Shown here: piece by piece, positions 15,528 through 25,017 of the stretch
Layout of the letters: each line of letters opens with the position of its first letter
How positions within the stretch are numbered: position 1 is the stretch's first letter
Assembly: GCF_001678495.1 (NCBI RefSeq)
Contig: NZ_JTJL01000012.1
Location: 62,001-126,000 of the forward strand
Length of the DNA stretch: 64,000 bases
From: Gallibacterium salpingitidis
GTDB lineage: Bacteria; Pseudomonadota; Gammaproteobacteria; Enterobacterales; Pasteurellaceae
Direction: 5' to 3'
The notes under the pieces: model-generated
Databases searched by the model: none
Told to the model about the DNA's origin: nothing
What the model saw: the letters and a program-made list of their open reading frames with translations, nothing else
Program-made: the position numbers and the translations under genes

Positions 15528-17437
15528 AGTGATACCTGATTTATTTGACGCGGTTTTCTTGCTTGCCACATTGCAAAGAAACCACCTAACATAGCTAATA
15601 AACCACCGAACCAGAGCCAGCGAATATATGGTTTATAGTGTAAACGGAAAGCAAATTCAGTAGGTGAGAGTTTATTGCCCATTACGATATAAAGATCGTG
15701 TGTCCAACCCCATAAAATACCCACTTCACTCATATTCATTGTACGTACATCATAAAAACGTCGTTCAGCACTAATTTGTGCAATGTTGCTATTGTTATGG
15801 CTAATATTAAAAAAAGTACGTTCCGCAGTATAGTTTGGACCAATCTCATTGCGATAACCAAGATAAGTAAATTGATATTGGTGTAAGGTTTGTGTATCGC
15901 CAGCTTTCATTTTCACACTCATTTCTTCGGCATAATAATTACTCATTGTTCCACCGATAATACTGATCGCTAAGCCTATATGAGCAAAACGCATACCCCA
16001 CTGCTTTTTATCTCGTAACCAGTGTGAAAATAAAGTATTAAAGCATAGCCACCATGACAAAGTTAGTAGTATAAAAGCCACAGGTGAAATTGCTTTTAAT
16101 TGAAAATTTGTTTCATACAAGATTTGCGCAATGGTAAGCAAAATTGCAGGAATTAGCAGCAAGCTTGCTTTGTTCAGACGTGAAAGTGTTATTCGCTGCC
16201 AAGTGAATTGTGGTGAAAAAATAATCAGTAATAAGACAATCAATAATAATGGCAGGAATAGGTGATTAAAATAAGGCGTTCCTACAGAAATACTTCCCCA
16301 ACCCATCATAGTAAAAATCATGGGATAGAAGGTACCAACAAACACAATTAAGGTTGCTAAGGTAAATACAATATTACTGATAAGAATAGCGCTTTCTTTA
16401 GATAACCATTGGAAGCGTACAATAGAAGGTGGAGTATTGGCGCGTAATGCAAATAATGTTAGACCACCAATAACGAATAAGAAAAAAATGAGCAAAAGAG
16501 CATGACCACGTTGTGGATCAATGGTAAATGCATGGACAGAGGCTAATACACCTGAACGGACAATAAAGGTTCCTAGTAAACTGAGGGCAAAAGTAAAAAT
16601 AGAAAGAAGCATTACCCAATAAAGCAATATTCCCCGTTTTTCATAAACAATTAAGCAGTGCAATAATGCGGTAGCAAGGAGCCATGGCATTAGTGAAGCA
16701 TTTTCCACAGGATCCCAAAACCACCAACCACCCCAACCGAGTTCATAGTAAGCCCACCAAGAACCTAAAATAATTCCTGCAGTCAGAAAAGCCCAAGATG
16801 CTAATACCCAAGGACGACATAAACGCGCAAAAGCAGCATTGAATTGTTGATACATAAGGGCAGCAATCACTAGGGAAAAATTAACTGCAAAACCAACATA
16901 GCCCAAATAGAGTAAAGGTGGATGTACGATTAAGCCTATATCTTGCAACATAGGATTTAAATCTCGTCCTTCTAATGGAATTGGAAACAAACGATGAAAA
17001 GGATTAGATAGGCATAAAATAAATAAAGCGAAACAAAAACTAATTAACCCCATTATTATCAGTGCAGTACAGATAATTTTTTGGTCAGCGTGGCGATTTA
17101 ACCAAGCAAATAATCCAGTCCATACAGAGAGAGAAAATAACCAAAACAGCATAGACCCTTCATGACCACCCCATGTTGCGGCAATTTTATAGAAAAGGGG
17201 TAAGTTTGAATTGGAATGTTGAGCAACATACTCCAATGAAAAGTCATTGGTAGCAAAAGCGTAGGCAAGTAAGACTAAAGTAATAACAGTAAAAATAGTA
17301 TAGAGATAACTTAATGGGAATGCTAATTGGAAAAAAATAGATTGTTTTTGCCATAAACCGTAAGCTGGTAATAACCATAAAAAGAAAGTGAGTCCAACGG
17401 TTAAGAGTAAGCTGATAAATCCTAATTCTGCTAGCAT
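15524..17437 (-). CDS. nrfE: Haem lyase subunit NrfE (CcmF family)
   Basis: A 637-aa membrane protein with about 14-15 hydrophobic segments. The tryptophan-rich WWD haem-handling motif is visible as GWGGWWFWDPVENASLMPWL (~235-254), with conserved GGHEGSMLFW near 90 and periplasmic histidines. CcmF/NrfE ligates haem to cysteine pairs; NrfE handles the unusual CxxCK site of NrfA. It starts a four-gene operon with dsbE, nrfF and nrfG, separated from nrfABCD by a strong terminator, so it has its own promoter. Because ccmA-E are absent here, a general Ccm system must lie elsewhere, favouring the nrf-dedicated name. A second ccmF is the alternative. Confidence 0.85.
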   Translation of the reverse strand: MLAELGFISLLLTVGLTFFLWLLPAYGLWQKQSIFFQLAFPLSYLYTIFTVITLVLLAYAFATNDFSLEYVAQHSNSNLPLFYKIAATWGGHEGSMLFWLFSLSVWTGLFAWLNRHADQKIICTALIIMGLISFCFALFILCLSNPFHRLFPIPLEGRDLNPMLQDIGLIVHPPLLYLGYVGFAVNFSLVIAALMYQQFNAAFARLCRPWVLASWAFLTAGIILGSWWAYYELGWGGWWFWDPVENASLMPWLLATALLHCLIVYEKRGILLYWVMLLSIFTFALSLLGTFIVRSGVLASVHAFTIDPQRGHALLLIFFLFVIGGLTLFALRANTPPSIVRFQWLSKESAILISNIVFTLATLIVFVGTFYPMIFTMMGWGSISVGTPYFNHLFLPLLLIVLLLIIFSPQFTWQRITLSRLNKASLLLIPAILLTIAQILYETNFQLKAISPVAFILLTLSWWLCFNTLFSHWLRDKKQWGMRFAHIGLAISIIGGTMSNYYAEEMSVKMKAGDTQTLHQYQFTYLGYRNEIGPNYTAERTFFNISHNNSNIAQISAERRFYDVRTMNMSEVGILWGWTHDLYIVMGNKLSPTEFAFRLHYKPYIRWLWFGGLLAMLGGFFAMWQARKPRQINQVSL

Positions 17438-17468
17438 AAAGTATTAAGTTCTCTGTTATAAAAATTAA

Positions 17469-17505
17469 AATGATATGTTGGTGGCCAACATATCATTTTT
17501 CTATG
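17469..17505 (-). terminator. Terminator between nrfD and nrfE
   Basis: AATGATATGTTGG (17469-17481) pairs perfectly with CCAACATATCATT (17485-17497) around a 3-base loop, with TTTTAATTTTT following on the minus strand. It ends the nrfABCD transcript 30 bp after nrfD. Confidence 0.85.
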
Positions 17506-17527
17506 TTATATCAATAAGTTATTTTCA

Positions 17528-18487
17528 TTAAGCAAGTGTCATTTGCCCTGCATATAGCGCCCAGAAACGTAGGCATAGCACACCGATTAAACTTAAACTG
17601 GCTACAAGGATAATAAATCCTTTACGGTGTTTAATTTCTTGTGGCATGACAGCATTTAGGAAAGTTGGCAATACTAAACCAATTCCCACTAGCCCAATCC
17701 AGAATACGTAAGACCAAAAACCACCGCCAACAGCATTATATAATGCAACAGTTTTTTGACCGCCACCTAAATAGAGCCCAATACAGAATGCAAAGAGTAA
17801 GAAGGCTTCAATTAAAACTACCGGTAATTCAAACTTATGCACAAAGTTGAGTGCTGGTGAATGTGTGCTTTCTTTGGTAAATAATACTGTTGCCAACATT
17901 AGTGCCGCAATTCCTGAAGAAGTACCTGAGGCAAGGAACAATACTGGTAATACTGGGTTATTTAGCATTGGATAACTGATCAATGCTGAAAGTAGGAAAC
18001 CAGTATATGCCCCTAGCAACACAGATAAGAAAATCAAAATGATTTCAACAGGGGAATTGAAGCGTTCTAACTTAGCGATAATGTGATTAACAAAAACAAG
18101 TTTAGGCATAAAACGAGCAATGAGTTGGGCAATTAATCCTTTGAAGAGAAAAGCTAACCACAACAATAAAAATGCCATATAGATTTGGAATAACATTACC
18201 CCCATAGACATAATGGAAGTGTGATGATAATTGAACATCAAATACCAGAACGTCCAAGGTTTAGTTAGATGGAAGATCAAAATAACCAAACCTAAAATAA
18301 TGGTAACTGGAGCAATGATTGCTGCACAGCGAATGATATTATTTTGATCTGGGTTTGTTCCTGCAAGACCGCTACGCTTTAATAGTACTGCCAACATCGT
18401 AGCACCAGCAGAGATCCCTAATAAAAAGAGATAAATAGCAATAATTTCGTCCCACACGAGAGATGGGAAATGAAATGGATTATTCAT
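17528..18487 (-). CDS. nrfD: NrfD polysulfide-reductase-type membrane quinol dehydrogenase subunit
   Basis: A 319-aa integral membrane protein with about eight hydrophobic helices, of the NrfD/PsrC family. It begins MNNPFHFPSLVWDEIIAIYLFLLGISAG (in part), typical of NrfD. It oxidises menaquinol/ubiquinol at the membrane and passes electrons to the ferredoxin-like NrfC. It overlaps nrfC by 4 bp (ATGA). Downstream is a strong hairpin that ends the operon. The presence of menB and menH in the same window agrees with a menaquinol-dependent Nrf pathway. Assignment is secure from family and gene order. Confidence 0.9.
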   Translation of the reverse strand: MNNPFHFPSLVWDEIIAIYLFLLGISAGATMLAVLLKRSGLAGTNPDQNNIIRCAAIIAPVTIILGLVILIFHLTKPWTFWYLMFNYHHTSIMSMGVMLFQIYMAFLLLWLAFLFKGLIAQLIARFMPKLVFVNHIIAKLERFNSPVEIILIFLSVLLGAYTGFLLSALISYPMLNNPVLPVLFLASGTSSGIAALMLATVLFTKESTHSPALNFVHKFELPVVLIEAFLLFAFCIGLYLGGGQKTVALYNAVGGGFWSYVFWIGLVGIGLVLPTFLNAVMPQEIKHRKGFIILVASLSLIGVLCLRFWALYAGQMTLA

Positions 18488-19164
18488 CGTCTGATCTCCC
18501 CGCGTTTACTTGGAATATGATAAAGATTCGGTTCTGTACCAAGTTCTACTTTAGTACGGTAAACCTGTTCTTGACGAATTTTTTGTGAAATCTCACTGTG
18601 CGGATCATTGAGATCACCAAAAGTTAATGCTTTAGTAGGACAAGCTTCGACACAAGCAGGTAACTTACCTTTTGCTAAGTTAGTGTCTCGGCAGAAATTA
18701 CATTTATCTGCAGCCTTCGTTACGGGATCAATATAACGGACACGATATGGACAAACCGCAATACAGTATTGACAGCCAACACAAAGATCTGCGTTAACAT
18801 CAACAATACCTGTTTTGGCATCAATAAAAGAAGCGCCAGTTGGACATACATGTACGCAAGGTGCATTACTACAATGCTGACACGAATGACGGAAAAATTC
18901 ATATTCAACATCAGGAAACTCACCATAAGGTTCACTACGAATGATCTGTAAGCGAGAAACGCCTTCTGGTACCTGATTTACTTCACGACAAGCATCCATA
19001 CAAGCAGTACAACCAATACAGCTACGCTCATCGTGTAACATTCCATAACGTTTATTTTTTTCTTCGGTTTCAGACAGTGCGGTCGCTAATGTTTTATTGC
19101 TTGTTCCAGCCACCAACACTAGCGCTCCAATCCCTGAAACGAAATTGCGGCGTGAACAATTCAT
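18484..19164 (-). CDS. nrfC: NrfC 4Fe-4S ferredoxin-type electron transfer subunit
   Basis: A 226-aa iron-sulfur protein. A twin-arginine export signal is visible at the start (NCSRRNFVSGIGALVLVAGT). Four cysteine clusters follow: CIGCTACMDAC, CQHCSNAPCVHVCPTGA, CVGCQYCIAVCPY and CNFC...PACVEACP, fitting four [4Fe-4S] centres. NrfC carries electrons from NrfD to NrfB in the periplasm. It overlaps nrfB upstream and nrfD downstream by 4 bp each, so the three are tightly coupled. Length is normal. Confidence 0.93.
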   Translation of the reverse strand: MNCSRRNFVSGIGALVLVAGTSNKTLATALSETEEKNKRYGMLHDERSCIGCTACMDACREVNQVPEGVSRLQIIRSEPYGEFPDVEYEFFRHSCQHCSNAPCVHVCPTGASFIDAKTGIVDVNADLCVGCQYCIAVCPYRVRYIDPVTKAADKCNFCRDTNLAKGKLPACVEACPTKALTFGDLNDPHSEISQKIRQEQVYRTKVELGTEPNLYHIPSKRGEIRR

Positions 19165-19775
19165 TGTGTATCCTTATTCGGTTGTTTAGCTTTCTCTTCA
19201 CGAATCGCTTGTTGCTTTCCATGACAATCTACACAGAGTTTTACACGTTGTTTTGGTTGAATATCTTTCATTGCATCATGTTCCGGATGCAGAGTATGAC
19301 AGCTAGCACAAGGTAATTTCATTGCGTGTACATCATGTGCCCAGAATTTCTCTCTTAATTTGTCAGGTTGGTGGCAAGCAAAACAAACTTGGTTTTGTTC
19401 TTGTGCAGTGTACATTGGTGTTTTGCCATCAAAAATATCACCATGGAAACGCATAACATCTTTCACACCACGACGATGGTCTTCAGAAATTTTGCCATGG
19501 CAACTGACACAATTAATTGGTTTACCAGTATTCGGATTTGTTTTGCTTAAATGTGTGCCATGAAATTGTTGATTATTAAATTTATGACATTTTGCACAAT
19601 ATTGGTTCGGATCACGTTGATTTTCCAATTGTGGTTGATAAGTCAACGTATTTGCTGTCTTTTCATTTGCAGCACTGGCAGTCGCATTATCCGCTGTTGC
19701 ATGGAAGGCAAATGCGAACAATCCTACTGCAATACTGCTAAACAGTCCTTTTTTAAAAATGTTGTAGAAATTCAT
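19161..19775 (-). CDS. nrfB: Pentahaem cytochrome NrfB
   Basis: A 204-aa periplasmic c-type cytochrome with an N-terminal signal peptide (ending near FAFHATADNA) and five CxxCH haem sites: CAKCH, CVSCH, CFACH, CASCH and CVDCH. NrfB takes electrons from NrfC and delivers them to NrfA. It lies 70 bp downstream of nrfA on the same strand; the gap contains a stable hairpin without a T tract. It overlaps nrfC by 4 bp. Length is close to that of E. coli NrfB with a somewhat longer tail. Confidence 0.93.
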   Translation of the reverse strand: MNFYNIFKKGLFSSIAVGLFAFAFHATADNATASAANEKTANTLTYQPQLENQRDPNQYCAKCHKFNNQQFHGTHLSKTNPNTGKPINCVSCHGKISEDHRRGVKDVMRFHGDIFDGKTPMYTAQEQNQVCFACHQPDKLREKFWAHDVHAMKLPCASCHTLHPEHDAMKDIQPKQRVKLCVDCHGKQQAIREEKAKQPNKDTQ

Positions 19776-19807
19776 TGTTCTTTCCTCAAATAAGTACAGA
19801 TTCTGTT

Positions 19808-19832
19808 GGTTGCCTCACTAAGAGAGGCAACC
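19808..19832 (-). other. Intercistronic stem-loop between nrfA and nrfB
   Basis: GGTTGCCTC pairs perfectly with GAGGCAACC around a 7-base loop, but the following minus-strand sequence (AACAGAATCTG) has no T run. It is more likely an mRNA 3'-end stabiliser for nrfA than a full terminator. Confidence 0.6.
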
Positions 19833-19844
19833 TTATACTGAGAT

Positions 19845-21341
19845 TTATTTTGCATCAGCAGGTAATAAACCTTTTTCTTTTGCTTCTTTATCCCATTGAG
19901 GAACAACAGTTTTTAAGAACTCTTCTTTTTCACGTTTATGTTTTTCCATATCAATACCGATAGCAGCTTGTGCTTTTTCTTTGGTAGAGATATCCGGAAT
20001 TGCAACCGGTTGAGCCACATTGTGTTTAGTTAAAATAACGGCAAGTTTACGGCGAGCATCAGCTGCTTTATCTAAACCAGAACCTAAAACATTTAATGCA
20101 ACTTCTGGTGCGTGTACATATGCGCCATGGCTAGCAGAAGTGTAATCCCAACGCCATTGTGCATGACGAATATCTTGTAACACTTCTTTCATTTCATCTT
20201 CTGTTGCACCAGCATCCCAAGCCGCTTTAGCTTCAAAGTGAGCATGTACAAGTTGATCTTCTAATTTAATCAACATTTGAGTTACGCGTTCTTTACGAGA
20301 GTTAACAATGCCTTGTAATTTTTCTTTGCTTTGATCGTGGCAATTTGCACAAGTATTTTGGAAGTTATCAAATGGATTACCGATATTGTGATCGGTGAAT
20401 ACCCGACCATCGGCAGCTTGAGTTTTTGCCATATGGCAATCTACGCAGGTTACGCCATTTTTACCATGCATACCCATAGTCCAAATTTCAAAATCTGGGT
20501 GTTGTGCTTTAAGCATAGGAGCTTTAGAAAGTGAATGAACCCAATCTTTGAATTGAAGATCATCGTAATATTTTTCCATTTGTTCAACACTCATACCATT
20601 TTGCCATGGGAAAGTAACGGTCTTCTTATCACCGGCAAAGAAGTATTCAACGTGACAGTTTGCACAGACTGCAGCACGTTTATCAGTTTGATCAGAACGT
20701 TCAAAGTTCCAATCAACTTTATCTAATGCACGTAATACATGAGGACGAGCGATTCGTAATGCTGGCTTGCCTTCAGCAAATTCTTTGGAGTTAGTATCAT
20801 GGCAATCAGCACAACCAATAGGATTAACAATTTCATTACCCCATTTAGCCCATTTCACACCAAAATAACCATCTTCACCTTTTTCAGTGATTAAACGAGC
20901 AACATCGGGGCTTTTACATGTCCAACAAGCAGCCGGTTGAGGACCGGTAGTTTCATCTTTTGGAGCACCAGTACGTAAAATATTGCGTACGTCAGTAATG
21001 GCATAGTAGTGTCCACGAGGATGATTGTATTCTACAGAAAATAAATAACCGCCCCATAACACAACTAAACGAGGATCTTCAGCTAAAGCATCACCAATTT
21101 TTTCTGATTTTTTTGTACTAAGCCAAGATTGATATTGTAAAGGGTATTTTTCTGCATAAAGGTCATTACGGACAGATTTAGCATCAATATCAAACTTCAT
21201 ATCTTTAAATTTATCATTATTGATCTGATTTTGATCGATTACTGGTTTAGTTGCTGGTTGTTCTGCTGCATAAGCAGTAGAAATACCCATCGTTGCTGTA
21301 CCAGCTAGTAGTAGCAACATAGCTTGCTTGAAAGTTTTCAC
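19845..21341 (-). CDS. nrfA: Cytochrome c nitrite reductase (ammonia-forming) NrfA
   Basis: A 498-aa pentahaem periplasmic enzyme reducing nitrite to ammonium with six electrons. A signal peptide ends near STAYAAEQ (~26). The catalytic haem site is the diagnostic CWTCK (Cys139-Lys143), and four ordinary sites follow: CADCH (177-181), CANCH (226-230), CVDCH (299-303) and CANCH (331-335). It heads the nrfABCD operon. An FNR-type box lies upstream, fitting anaerobic induction. Downstream genes nrfE/dsbE/nrfF/nrfG provide the dedicated maturation of the lysine-ligated haem. Assignment is certain. Confidence 0.97.
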   Translation of the reverse strand: MKTFKQAMLLLLAGTATMGISTAYAAEQPATKPVIDQNQINNDKFKDMKFDIDAKSVRNDLYAEKYPLQYQSWLSTKKSEKIGDALAEDPRLVVLWGGYLFSVEYNHPRGHYYAITDVRNILRTGAPKDETTGPQPAACWTCKSPDVARLITEKGEDGYFGVKWAKWGNEIVNPIGCADCHDTNSKEFAEGKPALRIARPHVLRALDKVDWNFERSDQTDKRAAVCANCHVEYFFAGDKKTVTFPWQNGMSVEQMEKYYDDLQFKDWVHSLSKAPMLKAQHPDFEIWTMGMHGKNGVTCVDCHMAKTQAADGRVFTDHNIGNPFDNFQNTCANCHDQSKEKLQGIVNSRKERVTQMLIKLEDQLVHAHFEAKAAWDAGATEDEMKEVLQDIRHAQWRWDYTSASHGAYVHAPEVALNVLGSGLDKAADARRKLAVILTKHNVAQPVAIPDISTKEKAQAAIGIDMEKHKREKEEFLKTVVPQWDKEAKEKGLLPADAK

Positions 21342-21664
21342 GATAATTACCCCAACATAAAAGTTATTAAATAAATAACAAAAATTGAATAAATTAAATG
21401 TTCCTAATCCCTTATGAACACAGGCAAGATAGAGTTATGAACGATAGCTACTCTATCAAATAATCACAATAATTCTAAGGTTATATAGCTGTTTTTTGAG
21501 TTTAATCAAAAAGTTTTAGCCATAATAGTTAGAAATGGGATCAGAATCACTATTTATACCTATTAAGTGTTAGAAAAGTGAATAATATCAATGAATTAAG
21601 AATTTTATTTTTAATACCTAGTTATGGGTATATTTTGATTAAATTTTGATCTTTTTAAAAAAGT
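21342..21664 (-). promoter_or_regulatory. nrf promoter region
   Basis: This 370-bp gene-free gap between nrfA and the GH43 gene holds the nrf promoter. An FNR-type box lies at 21496-21509, and a minus-strand TAGAAT at 21477-21472 could be the -10 element, a few bases closer than the usual class II spacing. No open reading frame of note is seen. The far end carries the terminator of the xylosidase operon. Confidence 0.5.
21496..21509. promoter_or_regulatory. FNR-type box upstream of nrfA
   Basis: TTGAG-TTTA-ATCAA matches the FNR consensus TTGAT-N4-ATCAA at nine of ten positions. It lies 155 bp upstream of the nrfA start codon. Anaerobic FNR activation of nrf is established in enterobacteria and Haemophilus relatives. 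Confidence 0.7.
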
Positions 21665-21696
21665 AAAGGCACATATAGTGGTGGATATGTGCCTTT
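21665..21696 (-). terminator. Terminator after the GH43 xylosidase gene
   Basis: AAAGGCACATAT (21665-21676) pairs with ATATGTGCCTTT (21685-21696) around 8 bases. The minus strand continues ACTTTTTTA. It lies 19 bp past the xylosidase stop. Confidence 0.85.
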
Positions 21697-21714
21697 GTTA
21701 TGATGAGAATATAA

Positions 21715-23346
21715 CTATTTTTGTTGATTTATATTTTCTCTATAACGGAAATGAGTAAATTCGGCAGTTAATTCATAACCAGAATAATCTATACAAGCTA
21801 GACCGACAAATGCACCTGTGAAGAATCCGCCATAAGATTGTAAAACATAATCATCGGAGAGTATTTTAGCGTCTAGTTTTACTGGAATTCGGGTGTATTG
21901 CTGACCATCGAATGAATATTCATAGTGATAAAATTGTTTTTCTACAATGGTTTTTAACCAGATGTATTCAATGTTATCTGGAACTTGGATAGCATTTTCT
22001 TGTAATAATGACCGATATTGTCCTCGATTGTTTTCTGCTACCTCAATCACACGACCTTTTTGCTCATCATATGTAATAAAGACAAAAGACCAATGACGAT
22101 CATTATAGAAATTAGTCAAACCAGCCATTTGTTGATAACTAAAAGGATCAAATTTGACTTTTGTTTCAGCTTCAAAATAGAAATGCTGCCAACGTCTTGC
22201 AATCATTGATACTTCATGTGTATTGGCAAGAGAACCACGACCAATTAATGAGAGTTTACCATTACCTACTTCACCAAAATAATCAGAGAATGGTACGCGT
22301 AATGTATTCCAATTTGGACTTAATTCGGAAGAAGTGAAGTCATCAAATTGATCATTTACAGTAGATTTTGTTTGAGCTGTAACACCCTGTGGTAGATCAA
22401 TATAAATTTGTCCGCCAGTGCCACCTTCTACTTTTGGCCAGCCATTATCATTCCAATACACTTTTTGTAGAGAAGTTTCACGACCTAAAGTACACCAGCC
22501 ACGAGGATCTGTAATGGATTCTGTACTATGATGCCATGGACGACCGCATAAACTAGCATAATACCATTCGCCTTCAGGTGTGTTTACTAATGCACCATGT
22601 CCTTGTTTTTGTAATTCAAACTTAGGTGTATCAAAATTCGTAATAAATGCACCATCAGGATCGGTTTCAAAACTATATGCATCAAGAGTTTTGGATCTTG
22701 CAACCACCTCTTGATGAGTATATACAGTACCGCCTTCAGCAGCAAAAAGATAGTAATAGCCATTAATTTTGTATAAATGAGGACCTTCAACTAATTTTAC
22801 ATCGGTGCCGGTGTAAATGGTTCTTGCTGTCTGTGGTTTTAGTTTCATCGTTGCGGTATCGAATTCTGTAAGAGTAATACCGTTAAATGGATGTTTATAT
22901 TCACGATGATCCCAAGTTTGTTGGACTAAATATTTTCTACCATCATCATCATGAAAGAGAGAAGCATCAAAACCAACGCCATTTAATTTAATTGGATCTG
23001 ACCAAGGCCCTAAAATATTCTCTGCAGTTGTGAGATAGTTGGTCATATCTTTAAATGCACCTTCTGTGACTTTTACATCAGTATAGACAAGCCAAAATTT
23101 ACCATCTGCATAAGAAAGATCCGGCGCCCAAATACCGCCAGAAGAGGGATTTCCTTTCATATCGAGTAATGTTTTTGTTGATAATGGGGAAGGTAGTAAT
23201 TCCCAATTCAATAGATCTTTTGATTGATGTAAACGAACACCGGGAAACCACTCAAAGGTAGAATTTGCAATGTAATAAGTATCATCAACACGAATAATCG
23301 AAGGATCTGGATGGAATCCAGTAAGTATTGGGTTTTTTATTTTCAT
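21715..23346 (-). CDS. Glycoside hydrolase family 43 beta-xylosidase
   Basis: A 543-aa enzyme without a signal peptide, so cytoplasmic. The GH43 five-bladed propeller covers ~1-320, beginning KNPILTGFHPDPSIIRVDDTYY with the catalytic-base Asp in the HPDPS motif, then WAPDLSY and a VEGPHLYK segment with the acid Glu. A C-terminal beta-sandwich (~340-540) follows, as in dimeric XynB-type xylosidases. It should cut xylo-oligosaccharides to xylose. It is 15 bp downstream of a GPH-type importer gene in one operon. A XylR-type box and CRP site lie upstream of that operon. Arabinofuranosidase side activity is common in this family and cannot be excluded. Confidence 0.9.
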   Translation of the reverse strand: MKIKNPILTGFHPDPSIIRVDDTYYIANSTFEWFPGVRLHQSKDLLNWELLPSPLSTKTLLDMKGNPSSGGIWAPDLSYADGKFWLVYTDVKVTEGAFKDMTNYLTTAENILGPWSDPIKLNGVGFDASLFHDDDGRKYLVQQTWDHREYKHPFNGITLTEFDTATMKLKPQTARTIYTGTDVKLVEGPHLYKINGYYYLFAAEGGTVYTHQEVVARSKTLDAYSFETDPDGAFITNFDTPKFELQKQGHGALVNTPEGEWYYASLCGRPWHHSTESITDPRGWCTLGRETSLQKVYWNDNGWPKVEGGTGGQIYIDLPQGVTAQTKSTVNDQFDDFTSSELSPNWNTLRVPFSDYFGEVGNGKLSLIGRGSLANTHEVSMIARRWQHFYFEAETKVKFDPFSYQQMAGLTNFYNDRHWSFVFITYDEQKGRVIEVAENNRGQYRSLLQENAIQVPDNIEYIWLKTIVEKQFYHYEYSFDGQQYTRIPVKLDAKILSDDYVLQSYGGFFTGAFVGLACIDYSGYELTAEFTHFRYRENINQQK

Positions 23347-23361
23347 AGCATATCTCCTGAA

Positions 23362-24807
23362 TTATTTATTTGTTGTAATGTTAATATTCATTTTTTCAAT
23401 TTCTTCATCGGATAATGGATAAAGAGAGATAACAAAACCAGCAATAATGGCAAGGATAATTGGCATCCAAATCATTGAAATATTGATACCAGATAAAGCT
23501 TGGAGAGTTTGTGATTCTTTTGTACCATCAAAGCCAAAGAAAGCATTAATATAAGCAGGAATAATACCGCCTAAAGCCAGACCAATTTTAAAGAATAATC
23601 CCATCAATGAATTGATAATTCCTGCGACACGTTTTTTCGATTTAAATTCTCCATAGTTGATAACTTCCGGAACAAGAGCCCACATAAATCCAGTAGCTGA
23701 AGTTAATCCCCATTGTTGGAAGAATCTACCGATATAACCAAGTGTTGGAGAATCTTTGAAGGAATCAAATTGCCAAATATAGAGTAATAATTGTCCAATA
23801 ATAAAGATGCCTAAGAAAACAAAGAAAAATCTTTTTTTGCCTAAGGTTTTTCTTAAATAAGGCCATAATGCAACAAGAAAGATACCGGGTAATGAACCAA
23901 TTAAGCCTATAGTTCCCATCCATTCTTGATGTCCAATATTATAATTCATATAAAATGGCCAAACAGTATTACCAAAGAACATAAATATGAAAGAAATTAG
24001 AAAGAATAATCCTAATATACGGAGTGGATAATTATTTTTTAACTCTAAAATAAGATCAATATATCTAATTTTACTTTCACTATTTTCCTTAGGGAAAATA
24101 CGCTCTTTAGTACCAAAATAGCAGAATATTAAAGCAATAAAACCAATGGTCATATAAACAGCATATACTTTGAACCAGGCAAAACCGGCATCTGGTGTCA
24201 TATAATTACCAAGATTTAATTGAATGCCAAAAAATCCAATATCACGTAAAGATTGATGTGGTGAAGCTAATTGGATAAATAATGGGAACAATGTATAAAC
24301 TAATAAATTTGCAACATTAGCCATTGTCATTCTAATTGTTGTAATTTCGGTAATTTCACTATTATCTCTGGTTAAGGAAGCATTTAATGAGCCATATGGG
24401 ATATTCACAAAAGAATAAATTAATGCAGTTGCTAAGTAAGAGAGAAAGGCATATAAGAAACTACCTTTAGTTGCCTCTATTGGTAAAAATAAAAATGCAG
24501 CAATAATTGTTAATGGAATACCAAATCTTAAAATATAGGGTCTATATTTTCCATTTTTAGTGATTTTACTTTTGTCAACAACAGTACCAACCCAAGGATC
24601 CCAAAAGACGTTAATCCATTTTACAATGAAGAAGATAGTTGCACCTGCAGCAGTAGAAAGTGTATTTACGGTGATTAAATAAACTAATAAGAAACCACCA
24701 ATAGTCCCAAATATTAAATTTTGTGCTAGATCGCCAGAACCATATGCTATTTTTTCTTTTAATGAAAGTTTAGCAAATTCGTTATTAAGACTTGGAGTGT
24801 CTGACAT
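23362..24807 (-). CDS. GPH-family sugar:cation symporter (XynP-like xyloside importer)
   Basis: A 481-aa, twelve-helix transporter of the glycoside-pentoside-hexuronide family. The N-terminus reads LKEKIAYGSGDLAQNLIFG, and NVFWDPWVGTVVDKSK is the family loop motif. E. coli relatives include YagG and the xyloside transporter XynP, which carry xylobiose or xylosides with Na+ or H+. It is cotranscribed with the GH43 xylosidase 15 bp downstream, so import and cleavage of xylo-oligosaccharides is the inferred role. The promoter region carries a XylR-type box abutting a CRP site. Confidence 0.87.
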   Translation of the reverse strand: MSDTPSLNNEFAKLSLKEKIAYGSGDLAQNLIFGTIGGFLLVYLITVNTLSTAAGATIFFIVKWINVFWDPWVGTVVDKSKITKNGKYRPYILRFGIPLTIIAAFLFLPIEATKGSFLYAFLSYLATALIYSFVNIPYGSLNASLTRDNSEITEITTIRMTMANVANLLVYTLFPLFIQLASPHQSLRDIGFFGIQLNLGNYMTPDAGFAWFKVYAVYMTIGFIALIFCYFGTKERIFPKENSESKIRYIDLILELKNNYPLRILGLFFLISFIFMFFGNTVWPFYMNYNIGHQEWMGTIGLIGSLPGIFLVALWPYLRKTLGKKRFFFVFLGIFIIGQLLLYIWQFDSFKDSPTLGYIGRFFQQWGLTSATGFMWALVPEVINYGEFKSKKRVAGIINSLMGLFFKIGLALGGIIPAYINAFFGFDGTKESQTLQALSGINISMIWMPIILAIIAGFVISLYPLSDEEIEKMNINITTNK

Positions 24808-24888
24808 AAATATCTCCTATGTTAAAATATTAAGATAATTTTATTATTGTTATTTATGTTTTATCCTCAATTTATAAATTTTTCTTCT

Positions 24889-24908
24889 CGATTACGTTTT
24901 TTGGTTTT
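24889..24908 (-). promoter_or_regulatory. XylR-type operator at the xyloside-importer promoter
   Basis: The minus-strand sequence AACCAAAAAACGTAATCG closely matches the E. coli XylR I-box core AACCAAAAATCGTAATCG. It directly abuts a CRP site in the same arrangement as at xylF. Confidence 0.65.
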
Positions 24909-24924
24909 TGTGATGAATGTCACA
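24909..24924. promoter_or_regulatory. CRP site at the xyloside-importer promoter
   Basis: TGTGATGAATGTCACA is a perfect match to the TGTGA-N6-TCACA consensus. It lies about 100 bp upstream of the importer start codon. Confidence 0.8.
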
Positions 24925-24987
24925 ATAAAAATATAGTATAAGATAAGTAAATATGTACTCTTTAAAAGTGGTTTTTTAATATAGTAA

Positions 24988-25017
24988 TTAAATTAAATTA
25001 AATTAAATTAAATTAAA
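24988..25017. repeat. Pentanucleotide repeat (TTAAA)6
   Basis: Six exact TTAAA units followed by a partial unit, in the gap between the xylH terminator and the CRP site of the xyloside operon. It is outside any gene. Confidence 0.9.

Noticed and set aside
19077..19793. Several plus-strand open frames opposite nrfB and nrfC
   Set aside because: Cys-rich shadows of haem and iron-sulfur motifs on the other strand; no starts with ribosome sites.
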